Of a DNA stretch of 64,000 bases, positions 52,351 through 63,825 are shown piece by piece. The stretch is taken from assembly GCA_026770575.1 (NCBI GenBank), contig MU657195.1, forward strand, positions 206,555-270,554, read 5' to 3'. Origin of the DNA: Pelagophyceae sp. CCMP2097 (taxonomy: Eukaryota; Sar; Pelagophyceae). The first letter of the stretch is position 1; the number at the start of each line of letters is the position of its first letter. The notes under the pieces are model-generated. The model saw only the letters and a list, made by a program, of their open reading frames with translations, was not told where the DNA came from and searched no databases. Both the position numbers and the translations under genes were made by a program.

Positions 52351-52506
52351 GAAAGCTCATGGGAAGTTCCTGCCCCAATTCGAATCTTATCTGGCCTATC
52401 AGGGGACTTAAACAATAATATGTTCAGAAAAAGACATTTGAACCAATCACGGAGCTATTGGATTATGTTCAGAAAAAGTTAGATTCGAGTTGGGGCACTT
52501 CCGCGA
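52351..52506. repeat. Short inverted-repeat segment
   Basis: GGAAGTTCCTGCCCCAATTC at the left is mirrored imperfectly by GAGTTGGGGCACTTCC at the right, with two TATGTTCAGAAAAAG words between. Possible small MITE. Confidence 0.4.
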
Positions 52507-52529
52507 AAGCCGATTCTCATTGGGCAGCA

Positions 52530-52690
52530 ACTTCCTAATTATGTTGAAAATTAACAATTAATTAATATATTTAAAAATAATTAATATCATCATTATCATT
52601 AATTAATTAAATATTATTGACTAATTGTTCTAATTTAATTCTTGAATAATATGAAATTCATAAAAATTTAAGAATAAATAAGAGGGACAT
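52530..52690. other. AT-rich tract
   Basis: TTAATTAATATATTT-like sequence, sharply unlike the GC-rich flanks. No gene. Confidence 0.65.
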
Positions 52691-53106
52691 ACGAATACGT
52701 CATAAATGCCCTCTCTGAATTCGCACGCCGCGGCCGGCGCCTCCCACGGCGGCCCTCGAAGCCGCCGGATCGCTCTCGAGGGTGTTTCGCGGGCTGCATT
52801 GTGGCATCCGGTCGAGGGCTCAAACGAGGGACATTCGCGAGCCCTCAGCGGACTCCCTCAGGGAGTCCGCGGGCCCGCAGGGACCGTCTTTCGGGACCGC
52901 CTTTCGGGGCCGTCGCCGGCCCCGGTGGGCCGCAGTCGTCGGTCCTCTCGCCCCCGGGGCGCCGCGGGTGCCGAGGGAGCTCCGGCGAGGGCCGTCTAAA
53001 GGGGCCGTGTCCAAGGGTCGTTTCGAATGGCCGTCTCCAGGGGCCGTCGACAAGGGGCCGTCGAAAAAAGGGGCCGTCGAAAAAGGTCGATTTGAGGAGC
53101 CGGAGA

Positions 53107-53311
53107 TTGGAGCCGCGGCGCATTCGGGTTTGCCCTTCCACCCGCGGGTCGGGCTCGCCGGGTCGTAGCGTTTTGGCCGACCCGTCTTTGAGCGGGCCGT
53201 GGCCCGAACCCGACCCTCCGATGGCGGGTTTGGTCGCTCGACAAACCCGCGACCCTTTGTGTTTGGCACAAATTGAGCAACCCGACCCCGAATACACCGC
53301 CCCTGCTCCTG
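53107..53311. mobile_element. ~205-bp end module, solo copy
   Basis: From TGGAGCCGCGGCGC to CCCCTGCTCCTG with the usual ACCCGAACCCG interior. It is preceded by a short 13-bp-type array (52985-53100). Confidence 0.55.
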
Positions 53312-53434
53312 GCGCCTCGGGTCCGCAGAGGGTCTTTCGGGGCGTCGGAGATCTTCGTCGGGCCGCAGTCCCGGGCCTCCGAAATGGCGCCCGCTCTCGT
53401 CTCCCCAACGCTCCAAAGGCACGTATCGAATTCC

Positions 53435-54284
53435 TCAAGGATTTCGAGACTGCAAAGACGCCGCCGGTTGCGAGATGACGTTAAACGCGCGCTGCATCAC
53501 GTCCGTCAGGCTGCGCGCGTGCATCGCCGAGCCCTGCAGCCGAAACCTAAAAAAACGCCGTGGCGTCGCCCCGCAAAATTCGACGCCGCGAAGATTGTAC
53601 GCCGCCAAAGGCTTATCACTTTTACGAAACTTCCCAAGCTTCCAGACGCGGCGCTTCGCGGCGCCGCCGCCCCCTGCGACTCGAAGACGTCGGCACAGGC
53701 GGCCTGGGGCCACATCACAACAACACAGTCCGTGCGCTCGTGATACCTATGGGCATTTTAGAGGAATTGTATTGGCATTGTATTGGTATTCTCTCGAAAT
53801 AGAAACCCTTTGACCCGCCTTTGCCCCCGCGGGCCTTCTCCGCAACTCGTGGGGCGCACCGCAGCGACGACGCAAAGGGCTCGCAGTCGTAGATTCGTGC
53901 CTGTGGGGGCCGCGTGGCGTTGCGACGCGTCCACGCGCCGACGGGGCAACGCGTCGATCGGAAACGCGTTAAAAGGTCCATCGTCGACGAAGACGACGAC
54001 GCAAACGTGCCCCCTCCTCGCATGCCGCACACGGCGCCAAACACGCCCCTCGCACGCCGCGCGGCATCGGCTGCCCACTCTGTCAATCGTTGACGGTCCG
54101 GGTTTTCCAAGTTTCCAAACAACCGACGCTCAAACGCACCAGCTCCAAAAGCCATCGTCTCCCCGTCGCCGACGCGCACGAGACGAGCGTGTACGCCTGC
54201 ACGCGCGTGCGCGCGGCCGGGCGCGCGGAGAAAGGGCGAGCGGCAAGCGGCGAGGCCGGCAAGCGGCGAGGCGCGCGACGTCAT
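53435..54284 (-). CDS. Possible gene, unknown product
   Basis: An ATG at 54282-54284 opens a 189-codon frame (GDGETMAFGAGAFERRLFGN, LTEWAADAARRARGVFGAV). In another frame 54000-53960 gives VCVVVFVDDGPFNAFPIDAL, which also looks coding. 53713-53435 reads KPLAAYNLRGVEFCGATPRR and MHARSLTDVMQRAFNVISQP. These could be exons of one gene, but the frames and splice sites are not settled. Confidence 0.3.
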
Positions 54285-54479
54285 AAAATGCCCCCCAAAA
54301 GCGGCAACCCGCCCGCTATCCGACGCACGCGCAAGCCGAGGGAGCCGGCGGTGAGGATTTGGTTGGCTTGGCGGAGATAAACCATGTCGCGGACGACGTG
54401 ATGACCTATAGGTTCGTCTCCCGTCTTTCGGAATTCCGCTAGAAAGTCAATACGGAAATACTAGCAAAACACTCGCGAT

Positions 54480-55910
54480 GGCAAAACGCCCTCGAGACGG
54501 CCCCTCCCGCGGCGCGGCGCATCCCGCGCCGCGCTGCGAGGCCCTGGCGAAGCCCGGGCCTTTGGCGGCGCCGGACACGGGCCGGCTCGCCTCAGACTGC
54601 GCCAAAGGGCCTTTGCCAGGGTCATGGGGGCAATCGAAGCGTCGACTGCGGTAAAAGCTGGCTTTGCCAGAGCCCCCCTCGGGGCCGTCTCAGGGTTGAC
54701 GGCCCATGTCGAAGGGCCGTCTCGGGACCTCCGTCTCGCGTCTCGCGTCGCGCGTCCTCGGGGCCGTCGCGCCTCCACAGAGGCCGTCAAAAGGTCCATT
54801 CTCGGCCCGCGTTGAGGGTCCGTCGAGGGACTTTGCTATCGGGCCCAGAGAGGCCCCTTTGGGGCAACCCCACCCAGGGTGGATCTTAAAAGCAAGCAGG
54901 CCCGAATCGCGTCTGCGGATTTTCTCAAGGGTCGAGTGTACAGTAGAGCGTCTCGGGGCCTTCTCGGGGCCGTCTCAAGTCGAGGCGCCGTCGAGGGGCC
55001 CTCAAAGGGGCCCTCAAAGGGGCCGTCGAAGCCCGCCCTCCATCGCCGGTCCGTTGCGGGCCGTGTAGCCCCTAGCCTCGGGACCGTCTCAAGGCCGTCT
55101 CCGTTCTGTCTCGGACCGTCTAGCTTCCATCTCAAGTCTTGGGGCTGTTCTCGGGGCCGTCGAAGGGGCCGTCGAAGGACCGTCAAGGGGCCGTGGAGAG
55201 ACCGCCTCGGGTCCGTCTCGAGTCAAGTGTCCTTCGAGGGCCTCGGACCGTCTCGGGTCCGTCTCAAGTGGAGGGCCGTCGAGGGGCCGGCGAGGGGCCG
55301 TCGAGGGCCGTCTCGGAGCCGTCGAGGGGCCGTCGAGGACCGTGCCGGGGCCGTATTGGGACCATCTCTAGTCTGTTCTGGACCGTGCAGGTTCCGTCTC
55401 GAGTCTCGGGGTTGTCTCGGGGCCGTCTTGGGGCCGTCGAGGGACTGTATCGGGTCCGTCAAGGACCGTCTTGGGTCCGTCAAGAGTCGAGTGTCCTTCT
55501 CGGGGCCGTCTCGGGTCCGTCTCGGGTCCTTGTTAAGTCGAGGGACCGTTGAGAGCTCGTCTCGGGTCCGTCAAAGAGTCCGTCAAAGAGTCCGTCTCGG
55601 ACCGTGTAGGGCCCGTCTCAAATCGAGGGTCTGTCTCGGGGCCGTTACGAGACCGTCTCGGGGCCGTCTTTGAGACCGTCTCGGGTCTGTCTCGAGTGTC
55701 CGTTCTCGGGACTCGAGCCCCGAGACGCCTCCGAGGCCGTCTGTCTCGGACCGTGCAAGTTCCGTCAGAAGCGGATTTTGTCTCGGGGCCGTCTCGGGGC
55801 CGTCCCAGGGCCGTCGGGGCCGTCGAGGACCATATCCGGCCCGTTCTGGTCCGTTCTCAGACCTTTGATCAAGTCCGAGGGCCCTTCTCCGGCCTTTTGT
55901 CGGGATAAAG
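54480..55910. repeat. GTCTCGGGGCC / GTCGAGGGACC tandem array
   Basis: Loose 10-13-bp units (GTCTCGGGGCC, GTCTCGGACC, GTCGAGGGGCC) over 1.4 kb. No gene. Confidence 0.6.
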
Positions 55911-57171
55911 CCCTTCTCCGGCCTTTGGCCGCGTCCTTTGCCGCATTTGGGAAGACGCGGCCTGGCTCGCCCATTCGTACCTTACCCAAAAGTTCAAACG
56001 TTTCGCCCAGAATCCAAATCGCCCTAGTTCGACGCGTCAAAGCGGCGCAGCAAGGAGGCATGCAGCATCCCGAGCAACGAGGCTCGGCGCCTTTTCGACC
56101 GGGAAAGGCCGTGCAACCCGTGCCAAATGTCCTTGAAAACCCATCTCACATATCTGTAGCAGCGACGAGGTGGTACCCAAACTTCGTATGAAAACACGAC
56201 GCGACAAACGTCGTCATGCCCTGCGTGTACGGGTTCGGCCTCGACGCCAGGACGGCGCCCGACGGCGTGTACCTACGACACGCGTGCGCCGAAACAGCAA
56301 CTCTGCGCGCCGCGCCGCGCCGACGCACGCGCAAAGTTCCTTGCGGTCGAGCGACGCGATTTCGATCTGCGGTAAAGGCGTGGGTGTCGCGACGTTTGGG
56401 CGGCGCGGCGTTTGAGTGGCGCGGCGGGCGGCGCGGGGCGAGGCGGCGAAAAAGGCGCGGGGCGGCCAAGAGGCTTACGTCCTTGCTGCCGGTGGCCTAG
56501 GAACGCGACTCGCCGAAGTTTGGGGTCCAGAGAGCGGATGGCAGGACCACAAAGAGCTTGACGGGGACGCAACCACACACACACACACATACAAAGGGAC
56601 GCACCCGTCTGATCACGGATAGACTCCTCAGCGACAGTTCATGCCGCGACACGCGGACTTGGAACACACCCCGGAGGTGCGCGCCCGACGGCGAAAGCGG
56701 CACGGCGGCGGCGGCCGAGGCGTCGCCGGCGTCGGCTTCGGCGGACTTTGGAGAGGCCTCTACCAACGGCAATTCAGTCGGAGGATGCATCCACCGGCAA
56801 ATGCGCCAAAGGCCGGCACGCCGGCACGCCACGCCACGAAGAGGCCCGCAGAGGGACCAACGGCCGACGGCCGCGCGACGCTCGACGCAAGCTTTAGTCG
56901 TTTTGCCCGGGTTATCCGGGTTTTCGCCCCGATTTTAGCGATCGTTTGCGCGACTCTGACGTCGGAGCGACAGGGGCCCTTGGAGTCTCCGGTCGAAGGT
57001 CCCGCCTCGGTCCTCCGCGCGCCATTCCGTTTCTCGGCGCCTCGTTGCTCGCAGGTGCGAATTCGGCCCAAAGTGCGTTCCCACCGAGTGCGTGCAAAGT
57101 CGGCACGGAATCGATGCCTTGTCGGGGCTCTCCGAGAATGCGCGAACATCACGAAGGATTCGTAAGACGAA
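55911..57171. other. No firm gene; one weak coding candidate and a CA repeat
   Basis: Minus strand 56330-56155 reads RYTPSGAVLASRPNPYTQG, then MTTFVASCFHTKFGYHLVAA, and after a frame change VFKDIWHGLHGL. It is gene-like but unassigned. A short CACACA run lies near 56570-56590. Confidence 0.3.
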
Positions 57172-58926
57172 ATGGCCGGCCCGGCGGACCCGCCGCCCTG
57201 CTGCGTCTGCGCCGCGCCGAACGGCAAGCACTGCTCCAAGTGCAAATACAGGGGCCCCCGTAGGGGGTACGCCCTCTGAAGGGCGCCTACTCAAGGGCGC
57301 CTACTCAAGGGCGAGTGTTTTTTTTGTATTTTATTTAGCGATAAACGGGTTTTCAGTAGATTTTGTCGATTGTTTGCAAATTGAAAAGCTTATCGCACGT
57401 CCCCGCGCTGTCCCTGGGAACCCTCTCGTGCGTTGACGCGTGAATGCGCGGGCAAGAGGTATTCACTCACGGGAGACTCTGTGTGGAACATGGCGAAAAC
57501 TATAAGCTAGCGACAGCAAGAGGCGGCTGCGCCGCATGCGGCGGCATGCGCAGCCGGTAACGGCAAAACAATAGTTGAACCGACTGCGGCGGCTGCATAA
57601 GGCGGCTGCGTCGCATGCTGCGGCTGCGCCGCCAGCAACGACAAAAGGCGGCTGCGCAGCATGCAACGGTTACGCCGCCTGCGGCGGCAGCATAAGGCGG
57701 CTGGGCCGCCTGATGCGGCTGCGCCGTCAGCAGCGGAAAAGACGGCTGCGCCGCCTGCGGCGGATGCGTGAGGCGGCTGCGCCACCTGCGACGGTTGAAC
57801 CACGAGCAGCGGCAGCAAGAGGCGGCTGCGACGCAAGAGGCGGCTGCGCAGCCAGCAGCGGCAAAAGGCGGTTGCGCCGCCTGCGGCGGCTGCGCCGCCA
57901 TAAGCGGCAAAAGGCGGCTGCGCCGACTGCAGCGGCTGCATAAGGCGGCTGCGCCGCCTGCTGCGGCTGCCCGCAAGCAGCGGCAAAAGAATGGTGCGCC
58001 GCCTGCGGCGGCACCATGAGGCGGCTGCGCCGCCTGCGACGGATGAACCGCGAGCAGCGGCAGCAAGAGGCGGCTGCGCCGCATGCGGCAGCTGCGCAGT
58101 CTACAAGGCAGCATGAGGCGGCTGCGCTGCTGGGTGCCAGGTCGTCGACTGGCAACGCGGGCACAAGGCGCAGCGCAGGCAACTCGCCGCCGGCTTTCAG
58201 GACCGCCTCTTGGATACGCTCATGCCGGGGAAAAAGCCAAGGAGGAGCCGCCCATTGTCAAGGGCGTTTCGCCGGTGAACGGCGCCAAGGCGCGCTTATC
58301 GGCTGTGCGGGCGGCCAAGACGGCAGAGTCTGGTGCGCTGAGCGACGACGCGCCGTCCTGGCGCGGCATTTGTGCCATCTGCTTGGACGTGCTTCCGGTC
58401 GAAGGTGATAGAAAAACATTGGACAAGGGCAACGCCGAGGCGCAGATCATGCTCGGGACCCAATACTTTAATGGTGGCATGGGAGTCCAGCAGAATTTTA
58501 AGCGCGCGGTACAGCTTCTCGAGCGCGCTGCCGCGCAAGGCCACGCAGAAGCTCAGCATGATCTGGGGTTATGTTACGCTCAAGGGCGAGGCGTCGAGCT
58601 CGACTACAAGACCGCCGCGCTGTGGTACCGACGCGCAGCCGAGCAAGGATTTCCTATCTCGCAATGCAACCTCGGTACGTCGCGCGGGCGTGGCCCAGTC
58701 GTTCGAGGAAGCCGTGAAGTGGTTCCGCCTCGCCGCAGCGCAGGGCAACGCGGAGGCGCACTACATTCTCGGCGTGTGTCACGCAAACGGCGAGGGCGCG
58801 CCGCAGGATCTCCACGAGGCGCTGCGCCTCTACCAACGCGCCGCGGCCAAGGGGAAAGCCGGCGCGGCGGCGGAGGTCGAACGGCTCGTGGCGTGGCTCG
58901 CGGCGCACTCGGGCCAATGGGCGTGA
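57172..58926 (+). pseudogene. MYND / RING-like / Sel1 copy M3, disrupted
   Basis: ATG at 57172; CCVCAAPNGKHCSKCK begins a MYND finger that breaks off at about 57250. The missing rest of the finger resumes 0.9 kb later as CQVVDWQRGHKAQRRQLAA (58138 on). Between lie unrelated sequence and a GC-rich array. A frame change follows at about 58230. The RING-like module loses its second half (EGDRKT joins directly to LDKGNAEAQIMLG), and another frame change occurs near 58680 before the last Sel1 repeats. The stop is TGA at 58924-58926. Inactive. Confidence 0.7.
57500..58130. repeat. GCGGCTGCGCCGCC array inside the broken MYND gene
   Basis: Repeats of GGCGGCTGCGCCGCCTGCGG with spacers AGCGGCAAAA and GCATAA, in higher-order units of about 40-50 bp. 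Both strands stay largely open (Arg/Leu- or Ala-rich). Confidence 0.7.
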
Positions 58927-58934
58927 TCAGTAAC

Positions 58935-59698
58935 ATGTACACCCATGTAGCCTGCGCCTTTGAGGACTACTTCGTCCCGGACAGCATCGAGATCGAGGAG
59001 ATGTCGCACAAGTTCAAACGGCAACGCGCGCGCGGCATCTTACGCTACATCGAGGGTGTGGTCCTGCTGGAGGAGGCGAGGCGGAAGGAGCAGCGGCACG
59101 CGAGGGCGAAGCAGCGGCGGCAACTCGGCAGGCTGGGCAACGTCGACGGCAGCGCCTCGACANNNNNNNNNNNNNNNNNNNNNNNNNNNNNNNNNNNNNN
59201 NNNNNNNNNNNNNNNNNNNNNNNNNNNNNNNNNNNNNNNNNNNNNNNNNNNNNNNNNNNNNNNNNNNNNNNNNNNNNNNNNNNNNNNNNNNNNNNNNNNN
59301 NNNNNNNNNNNNNNNNNNNNNNNNNNNNNNNNNNNNNNNNNNNNNNNNNNNNNNNNNNNNNNNNNNNNNNNNNNNNNNNNNNNNNNNNNNNNNNNNNNNN
59401 NNNNNNNNNNNNNNNNNNNNNNNNNNNNNNNNNNNNNNNNNNNNNNNNNNNNNNNNNNNNNNNNNNNNNNNNNNNNNNNNNNNNNNNGAGGACGTTGCGC
59501 AATTTAGTTTACTCGCGCCGACTCTCCGGGGACAAAGTCCCAGGACCATTTGATCAATCTGCTCCCGACAAGGCCGTCGTGGACTCGGACGGCGACACCG
59601 ACGACGACGACGACGTCTACGACGAGCGCAACGACGCGCGCAGCTTCGTAACACAGTTCTTTGAGCTGCGGCGCTGGGCCGACGCCGCGGTCACATAA
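58935..59698 (+). CDS. Unknown gene interrupted by the assembly gap
   Basis: ATG at 58935 gives MYTHVACAFEDYFVPDSIEI, then KRQRARGILRYIEGVVLLEE and a basic helix, before the 325-N gap at 59163-59487. After the gap an open frame gives LSGDKVPGPFDQSAPDKAVV, an Asp-rich run and FFELRRWADAAVT with TAA at 59696-59698. Whether both sides are one gene cannot be told. No family recognised. Confidence 0.4.
59163..59487. other. Assembly gap (325 N)
   Basis: Unknown bases. The length may be nominal. Confidence 0.99.
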
Positions 59699-60185
59699 GT
59701 GGCAACGGTGGTGGCTTGTCGCTTGCTGATGCACGCTCGCCCGCCGCCGCTGCCTCCGCTCTTCCCCTTCTCTCCATTTCCTTTTGCGAATGCCCGCGCT
59801 GCTTGCTATAGTCAGTAAATAGAAACAGTGACACCGACGCGTTACAACATCCGTTTAAAGATCGGGCCGGCGTCGAACGGCTCGCGGCGCACTCGGGCCG
59901 GCCGGCGTGACCGTTCCGGCGCGTTCCCAACCGCCCGGCCGCTCGATGCGGCGCATGTCCGCACGCGATGGCACCTCGGAGTGCGCCCACGCACATCCCG
60001 CCGCCGCGCGCAATCGGACCGGGAGATTTTTTTTCTCCAGACTCGATGATTTGAATCGTAATAGACTGTCATTACGGTCGTTATAGGAAGGCTTTTGCTT
60101 CCGATGCCTTTGGTGTGGTGCAGGCGCCCGCAGAGGAGGCGAGCAGGTATGCGCTGCGCCCGGTAAGAGGATATTTGATCGCCGG
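59699..60185. other. No intact gene
   Basis: About 59865-59915 (GTCGAACGGCTCGCGGCGCA, CTCGGGCCGG) resembles the 3' end of M3 near 58875-58915 and the stretch at 42455-42490, so it is probably another scrap of the MYND family. Confidence 0.4.
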
Positions 60186-61227
60186 TCACGCCGGTCGGAT
60201 GGAGGTTGCCGCGAGCTCCTCCTCGAGCTTGTCGACCATTGCCGGGGCACCATCGTGCCCTTGGGCTGCGGCGCGCTTGAAGAGGCGCAGCGCCTCGTAG
60301 TCGTCCTGCGGCACGACTTCGCCAATTGCGTGGCATATGCCGAGGTTGACGAGCGCGTCTGCGTCGCCCTGCGCCGCAGCGAGGCGAATCCATTTTAAGG
60401 CTTCGTCGTACGACTGCGCCACGCCCTGGCCGTTGAAGAAAAGCGCGCCCAGACTGTTTTGCGCGGAAGGATATCCTTGCTCGGCTGCGCGCCGGTACCA
60501 TGTCAAGGCGGCCTCGAGGTCGATTTCGACGCCACACCCTTTATCGTAACAAGACCCCAGACTATTTTGAGCTAGTGCATGGCCTTGTGCCGCTGCGCGC
60601 TCAGATAGCTGGAACGCGCGCTTAAAGTTCTGCTGGACTCCCATGCCACCATTAAAGTATTGGGTCCCGAGCATGAACTGCGCCTCGGCGTTGCCCTTGT
60701 CCACGTGCTTCTGCACCCGGCGCAGCCACTCGGCAGCCGACTTGTTGGTCGGCGTCCGACAAAGCGGGCAGCGCGTGTCGTGCTGCCGGCACTTGACGGA
60801 GCAGTCCGTGCAAATGCTCTTGCAGCAGCAGTCGTAGAATGTTTGCTGGTTACGTTCGACCGGCAGCATGTCCAGGCAGATGGCACACGTGCCGCGCCAG
60901 GACGGCGCGTCGTCCTTCGGCGCACAGGCTTCTGCCGTCTTTGCCGCCCGCACAGCCAATAAGCGCGCCTTGGCGCCGTCCGCCGGCGAAACGCCCTCGA
61001 CGATGGCCGGCACCTCTTTGACCTTCTTTTCCGGCATGAGCGTATCCAAGAGGCGGTCCTGGAAGTCGGCGGCCAGCTGCCTGCACTGCGCCTTGTGCCC
61101 TCGTTGCCAGTCTACGAGCTGGCACGCCTTGGAGCAGTAGTGGCGCGACTTGCACTTGGCGCAGTGCTTGCCGTTCGGCGCGGCGCAGACGCAGCAGGGC
61201 TTCGAAGCGACCGTCGGCGCGTCCATC
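60186..61227 (-). CDS. MYND zinc finger / RING-like / Sel1-repeat protein, copy M4 (intact)
   Basis: ATG at 61225-61227 (MDAPTVASKPCCVC), TGA stop, about 346 residues. The MYND finger has the full Cys/His set (CCVCAAPNGKHCAKCKSRHYC, in two parts: CCVCAAPNGKHC and AKCKSRHYCSKAC). A RING-like module follows (CAICLDMLP, KSICTDC, RCPLCRTP), then AEWLRRVQKHVDKGNAEAQ and four complete Sel1 repeats (for example YRRAAEQGYPSAQNSLGALF). It is the most complete member in the window; M1 has one Sel1 repeat shortened. The likely role is a protein-interaction scaffold, possibly in ubiquitination. The upstream frame is open to 61340 without an ATG. Confidence 0.87.
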
Positions 61228-62400
61228 GCGGCCGTCCTAATATTGTGTCTCTCGTGCTGCGCGTCGACCTGCGGGGCGTCGCGGGAGACTCGCGACGTCG
61301 CACGAACTCGCACCAAAAGCAATTCAAAAGCGTTCGACACACAACTGATCCGTTGAACGGATCGTTTTATGGTGTGTGTTTACAAAAACGAGGTTAGGTT
61401 TGGTCTCCCCCAAAAGGGCACTTTTTTTTAAATGCGCATGATGCGCGCGCATACGCGTCCCATAGACCCGTCGAGCGGCGCCATGGACTACCTGGAGGGA
61501 CTGGGAGGGCCCGGCGCGCAACGGCCGGCACGGAGGCCGCATGGCTCGAAAGAAGAGCCTGAGGAGGTCGGGACCGTTGCGCTCCCGGCGACGTTTTCGA
61601 CGACGACCGCGCCGCTGCGGTCGCCATTGGGGCCGGCCGCGACGCCCGCCTCGGCGTCGTCTCGCCCGTCATCAGCGCTCACTGCCGGAGGCGGCCCGAT
61701 TCGTTTACGGTAAAGCTAGCTTGTCCTTCCGGAAGGGGCAAACCGAGACTGCAAAAGGAATTACGGTGTAGAATGTCAATACGAGGGCTTTTTTGATTTA
61801 ATAAATTCCTAAAAGACGCGCGATGGGAAGTGATGGGAAGTCCACAGTTGGGGCGGGGTTCGATTCAACGCACGAAGTGGGACGTATCTGAGCCAGAACT
61901 GTCCAAGTCCAGGACCGGGCGAAGCCCCAAAGGTGTTACCACGCAAGTTTCAAGTCCCGAGGTCAGTTCTTTCGGTCGGGACCTTCTGAAGCCGACCGAC
62001 CGAGATTATACCAGGTAAATACCCGGCAAAGTAACAAATACAGGCAAATTGCCAGTAAATACCACGTACTTTAGCGATATCATCGCCAAACATTCGGCCA
62101 CTAATGTAAATTCCGCCTGCGAGACTCGAACCCGAGATTGAGGCGGCTCAACTGCTATTTCTCTGTTGATCGTTGCTCTAAAGTCTTTGCTTTGGCCAGC
62201 CTCGGTCATTCGCGATCGAAAGAGCACTAAAACTCACTGTAGAATATTTTTTTGACGAGATCCCCCCAACCGAGATTTGCCCCCGATCTCGGTCGGGATT
62301 TGAAAGGTAACACTTTAGGGACTTCGCCCGGCCCAGGCACTTTTTATCCCTCGCCAAAATATCATATGTGTCGGCCAGGTTAGGGCCGAACAGGCGCGCA
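61228..62400. other. No recognisable gene
   Basis: No domain found. GATCCGTTGAACGGATC-like dyad sequence lies near 61346-61362. A GACTCGAACCCGAGATTGAG stretch near 62125 is T-loop-like but does not fold into a tRNA. Confidence 0.35.
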
Positions 62401-62790
62401 GATCGAAAACCCTTTTGTAGCCCTATTAACCGGGACCATGGCCGCGCGTGGCCAAGTTCCTAGATGATTCCGGCTGCAGGGGAAGGAGGGCGGGCGTGTC
62501 TAAAATTTTCTGCTTTTGTATGGAGTCCCATTTGCAAACCCGACGCGGGAAATCCGCAATTCTGGCGCGGATCGACGCAGCACATGGTGGGCGACCGCCC
62601 TGCCGTAGAATTATGGACTTCCCTGGCAGGAAAGTTCTCACGCTGCCAAGCAACCAACTTTGCCGACCCAATGTATACGATAGAGGCGTGCGCTTCGAAA
62701 ACCCTTGTGCAGTCCCATCAACGAGGGCCCCAACCGCGCGTGGCCAAACTCCTAGCCGATTCTGTCAGGAGCGCGAAGAGCGCTGACGTG
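62400..62790. repeat. Direct duplication, spacing ~290 bp
   Basis: CGAAAACCCTT, CGCGTGGCCAA and TCCTAG.(C/G)ATTC occur in the same order from about 62407 and again from about 62697. Confidence 0.5.
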
Positions 62791-62799
62791 TCCAAGGAG

Positions 62800-63825
62800 A
62801 CCTGTTCCGAAAACTTGCAGGCAGAGGAGAGAGAGAAAAGAGACCAGAAAAGCGTAAACACACACCACTTTTTTTCGTTCAGCGGGTCAGTTGTGGGCCC
62901 ATACTGTTTTCCGGTCGCTGGATTGCCTTTTTTTGGCCATCTGGTGACCGCGTGATCCAGCCAGGCCTCTGGTGCGGGTCCCGGCGTCGAATTAGGCTTC
63001 GCGCGTGGTTCGGAGGGCTTGTGCGGGGCTCCGACTCCAACCAGATCTCCAATCCGACATCACGCGGCCGAGCGCGAAGCGATGCAAGAATGGTACAATA
63101 TCTAGGTGTCTGAGATCTCGGCGAAGACGCGCCCAAACGACAGAATCCATGATGGGGAGGTGCCTTCAGAATTACGATTCGGCAACTACGGGCCGAGGGA
63201 CGGCCAACCTTAATTCCTTGACTTGGGCAAGTTTCCGAGTTTTTGTCACAGTTTGTCTGCTTTGACGGGACTTTGCCACGCGCGACCAACCCGTCAAACA
63301 TGTTGTTTCTTGGCTCAGCGTGGTCGGTGGGGGGGGTGAGAGATGATCGTAGCACAAGAATGGCCGCCGTTTACTGCTCTATGGACCTTTAGAGGGCTGA
63401 ACCCTTTTACGGCGCATTTTGCAAGGGCGTTCCCGCCGGCAACTCGGGCGGTGCCGACAAACTGAGTTGCTCAGCGGCCTCGCCAGGCTTGGCCTCGATG
63501 GCGCACAACTCCTCGGGATGATTAGGGCCGTGTTTCAAATCTGCCAGACCACCGCATGCTCCAAGGGCCATTTTCGCGACCTACGGGCCAATTTCCCGAA
63601 CCCAGAGAGCGCGTTTCGGCCCGGGGTTGGTCCCGAACCACGCCCCAGACTCTGCTCGTCCGCGCCCTGCTCGTCCACGACACGCGTCGCGTAAGCTTCA
63701 CCCCAGCGTACGGAGCCCGACCTCCGCTAATTTTCCGCGCAGTCAATGACGCCATTCCCGCCGCCCTCGCCACGGAGCGAAATCATTTCAGAAACAGGGG
63801 GTCTGGGTCATAAGCCAAAAGTTGT
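62800..63825. other. No recognisable gene
   Basis: Open frames on both strands without domains. Confidence 0.35.

Noticed and set aside
54284..54388. A small plus-strand gene at 54288 (MPPKSGNPPAIRRTRKPREP)
   Set aside because: It would start about 10 bp from the ATG of the opposite-strand candidate and has no recognisable continuation.
57500..58130. Ala- or Arg/Leu-rich protein encoded by the GCGGCTGCGCCGCC array
   Set aside because: The array interrupts a MYND gene, is open on both strands and has no non-repetitive domain.
62095..62215. tRNA-like stretch (GACTCGAACCCGAGA)
   Set aside because: No consistent cloverleaf could be drawn; only the T-loop word is present.
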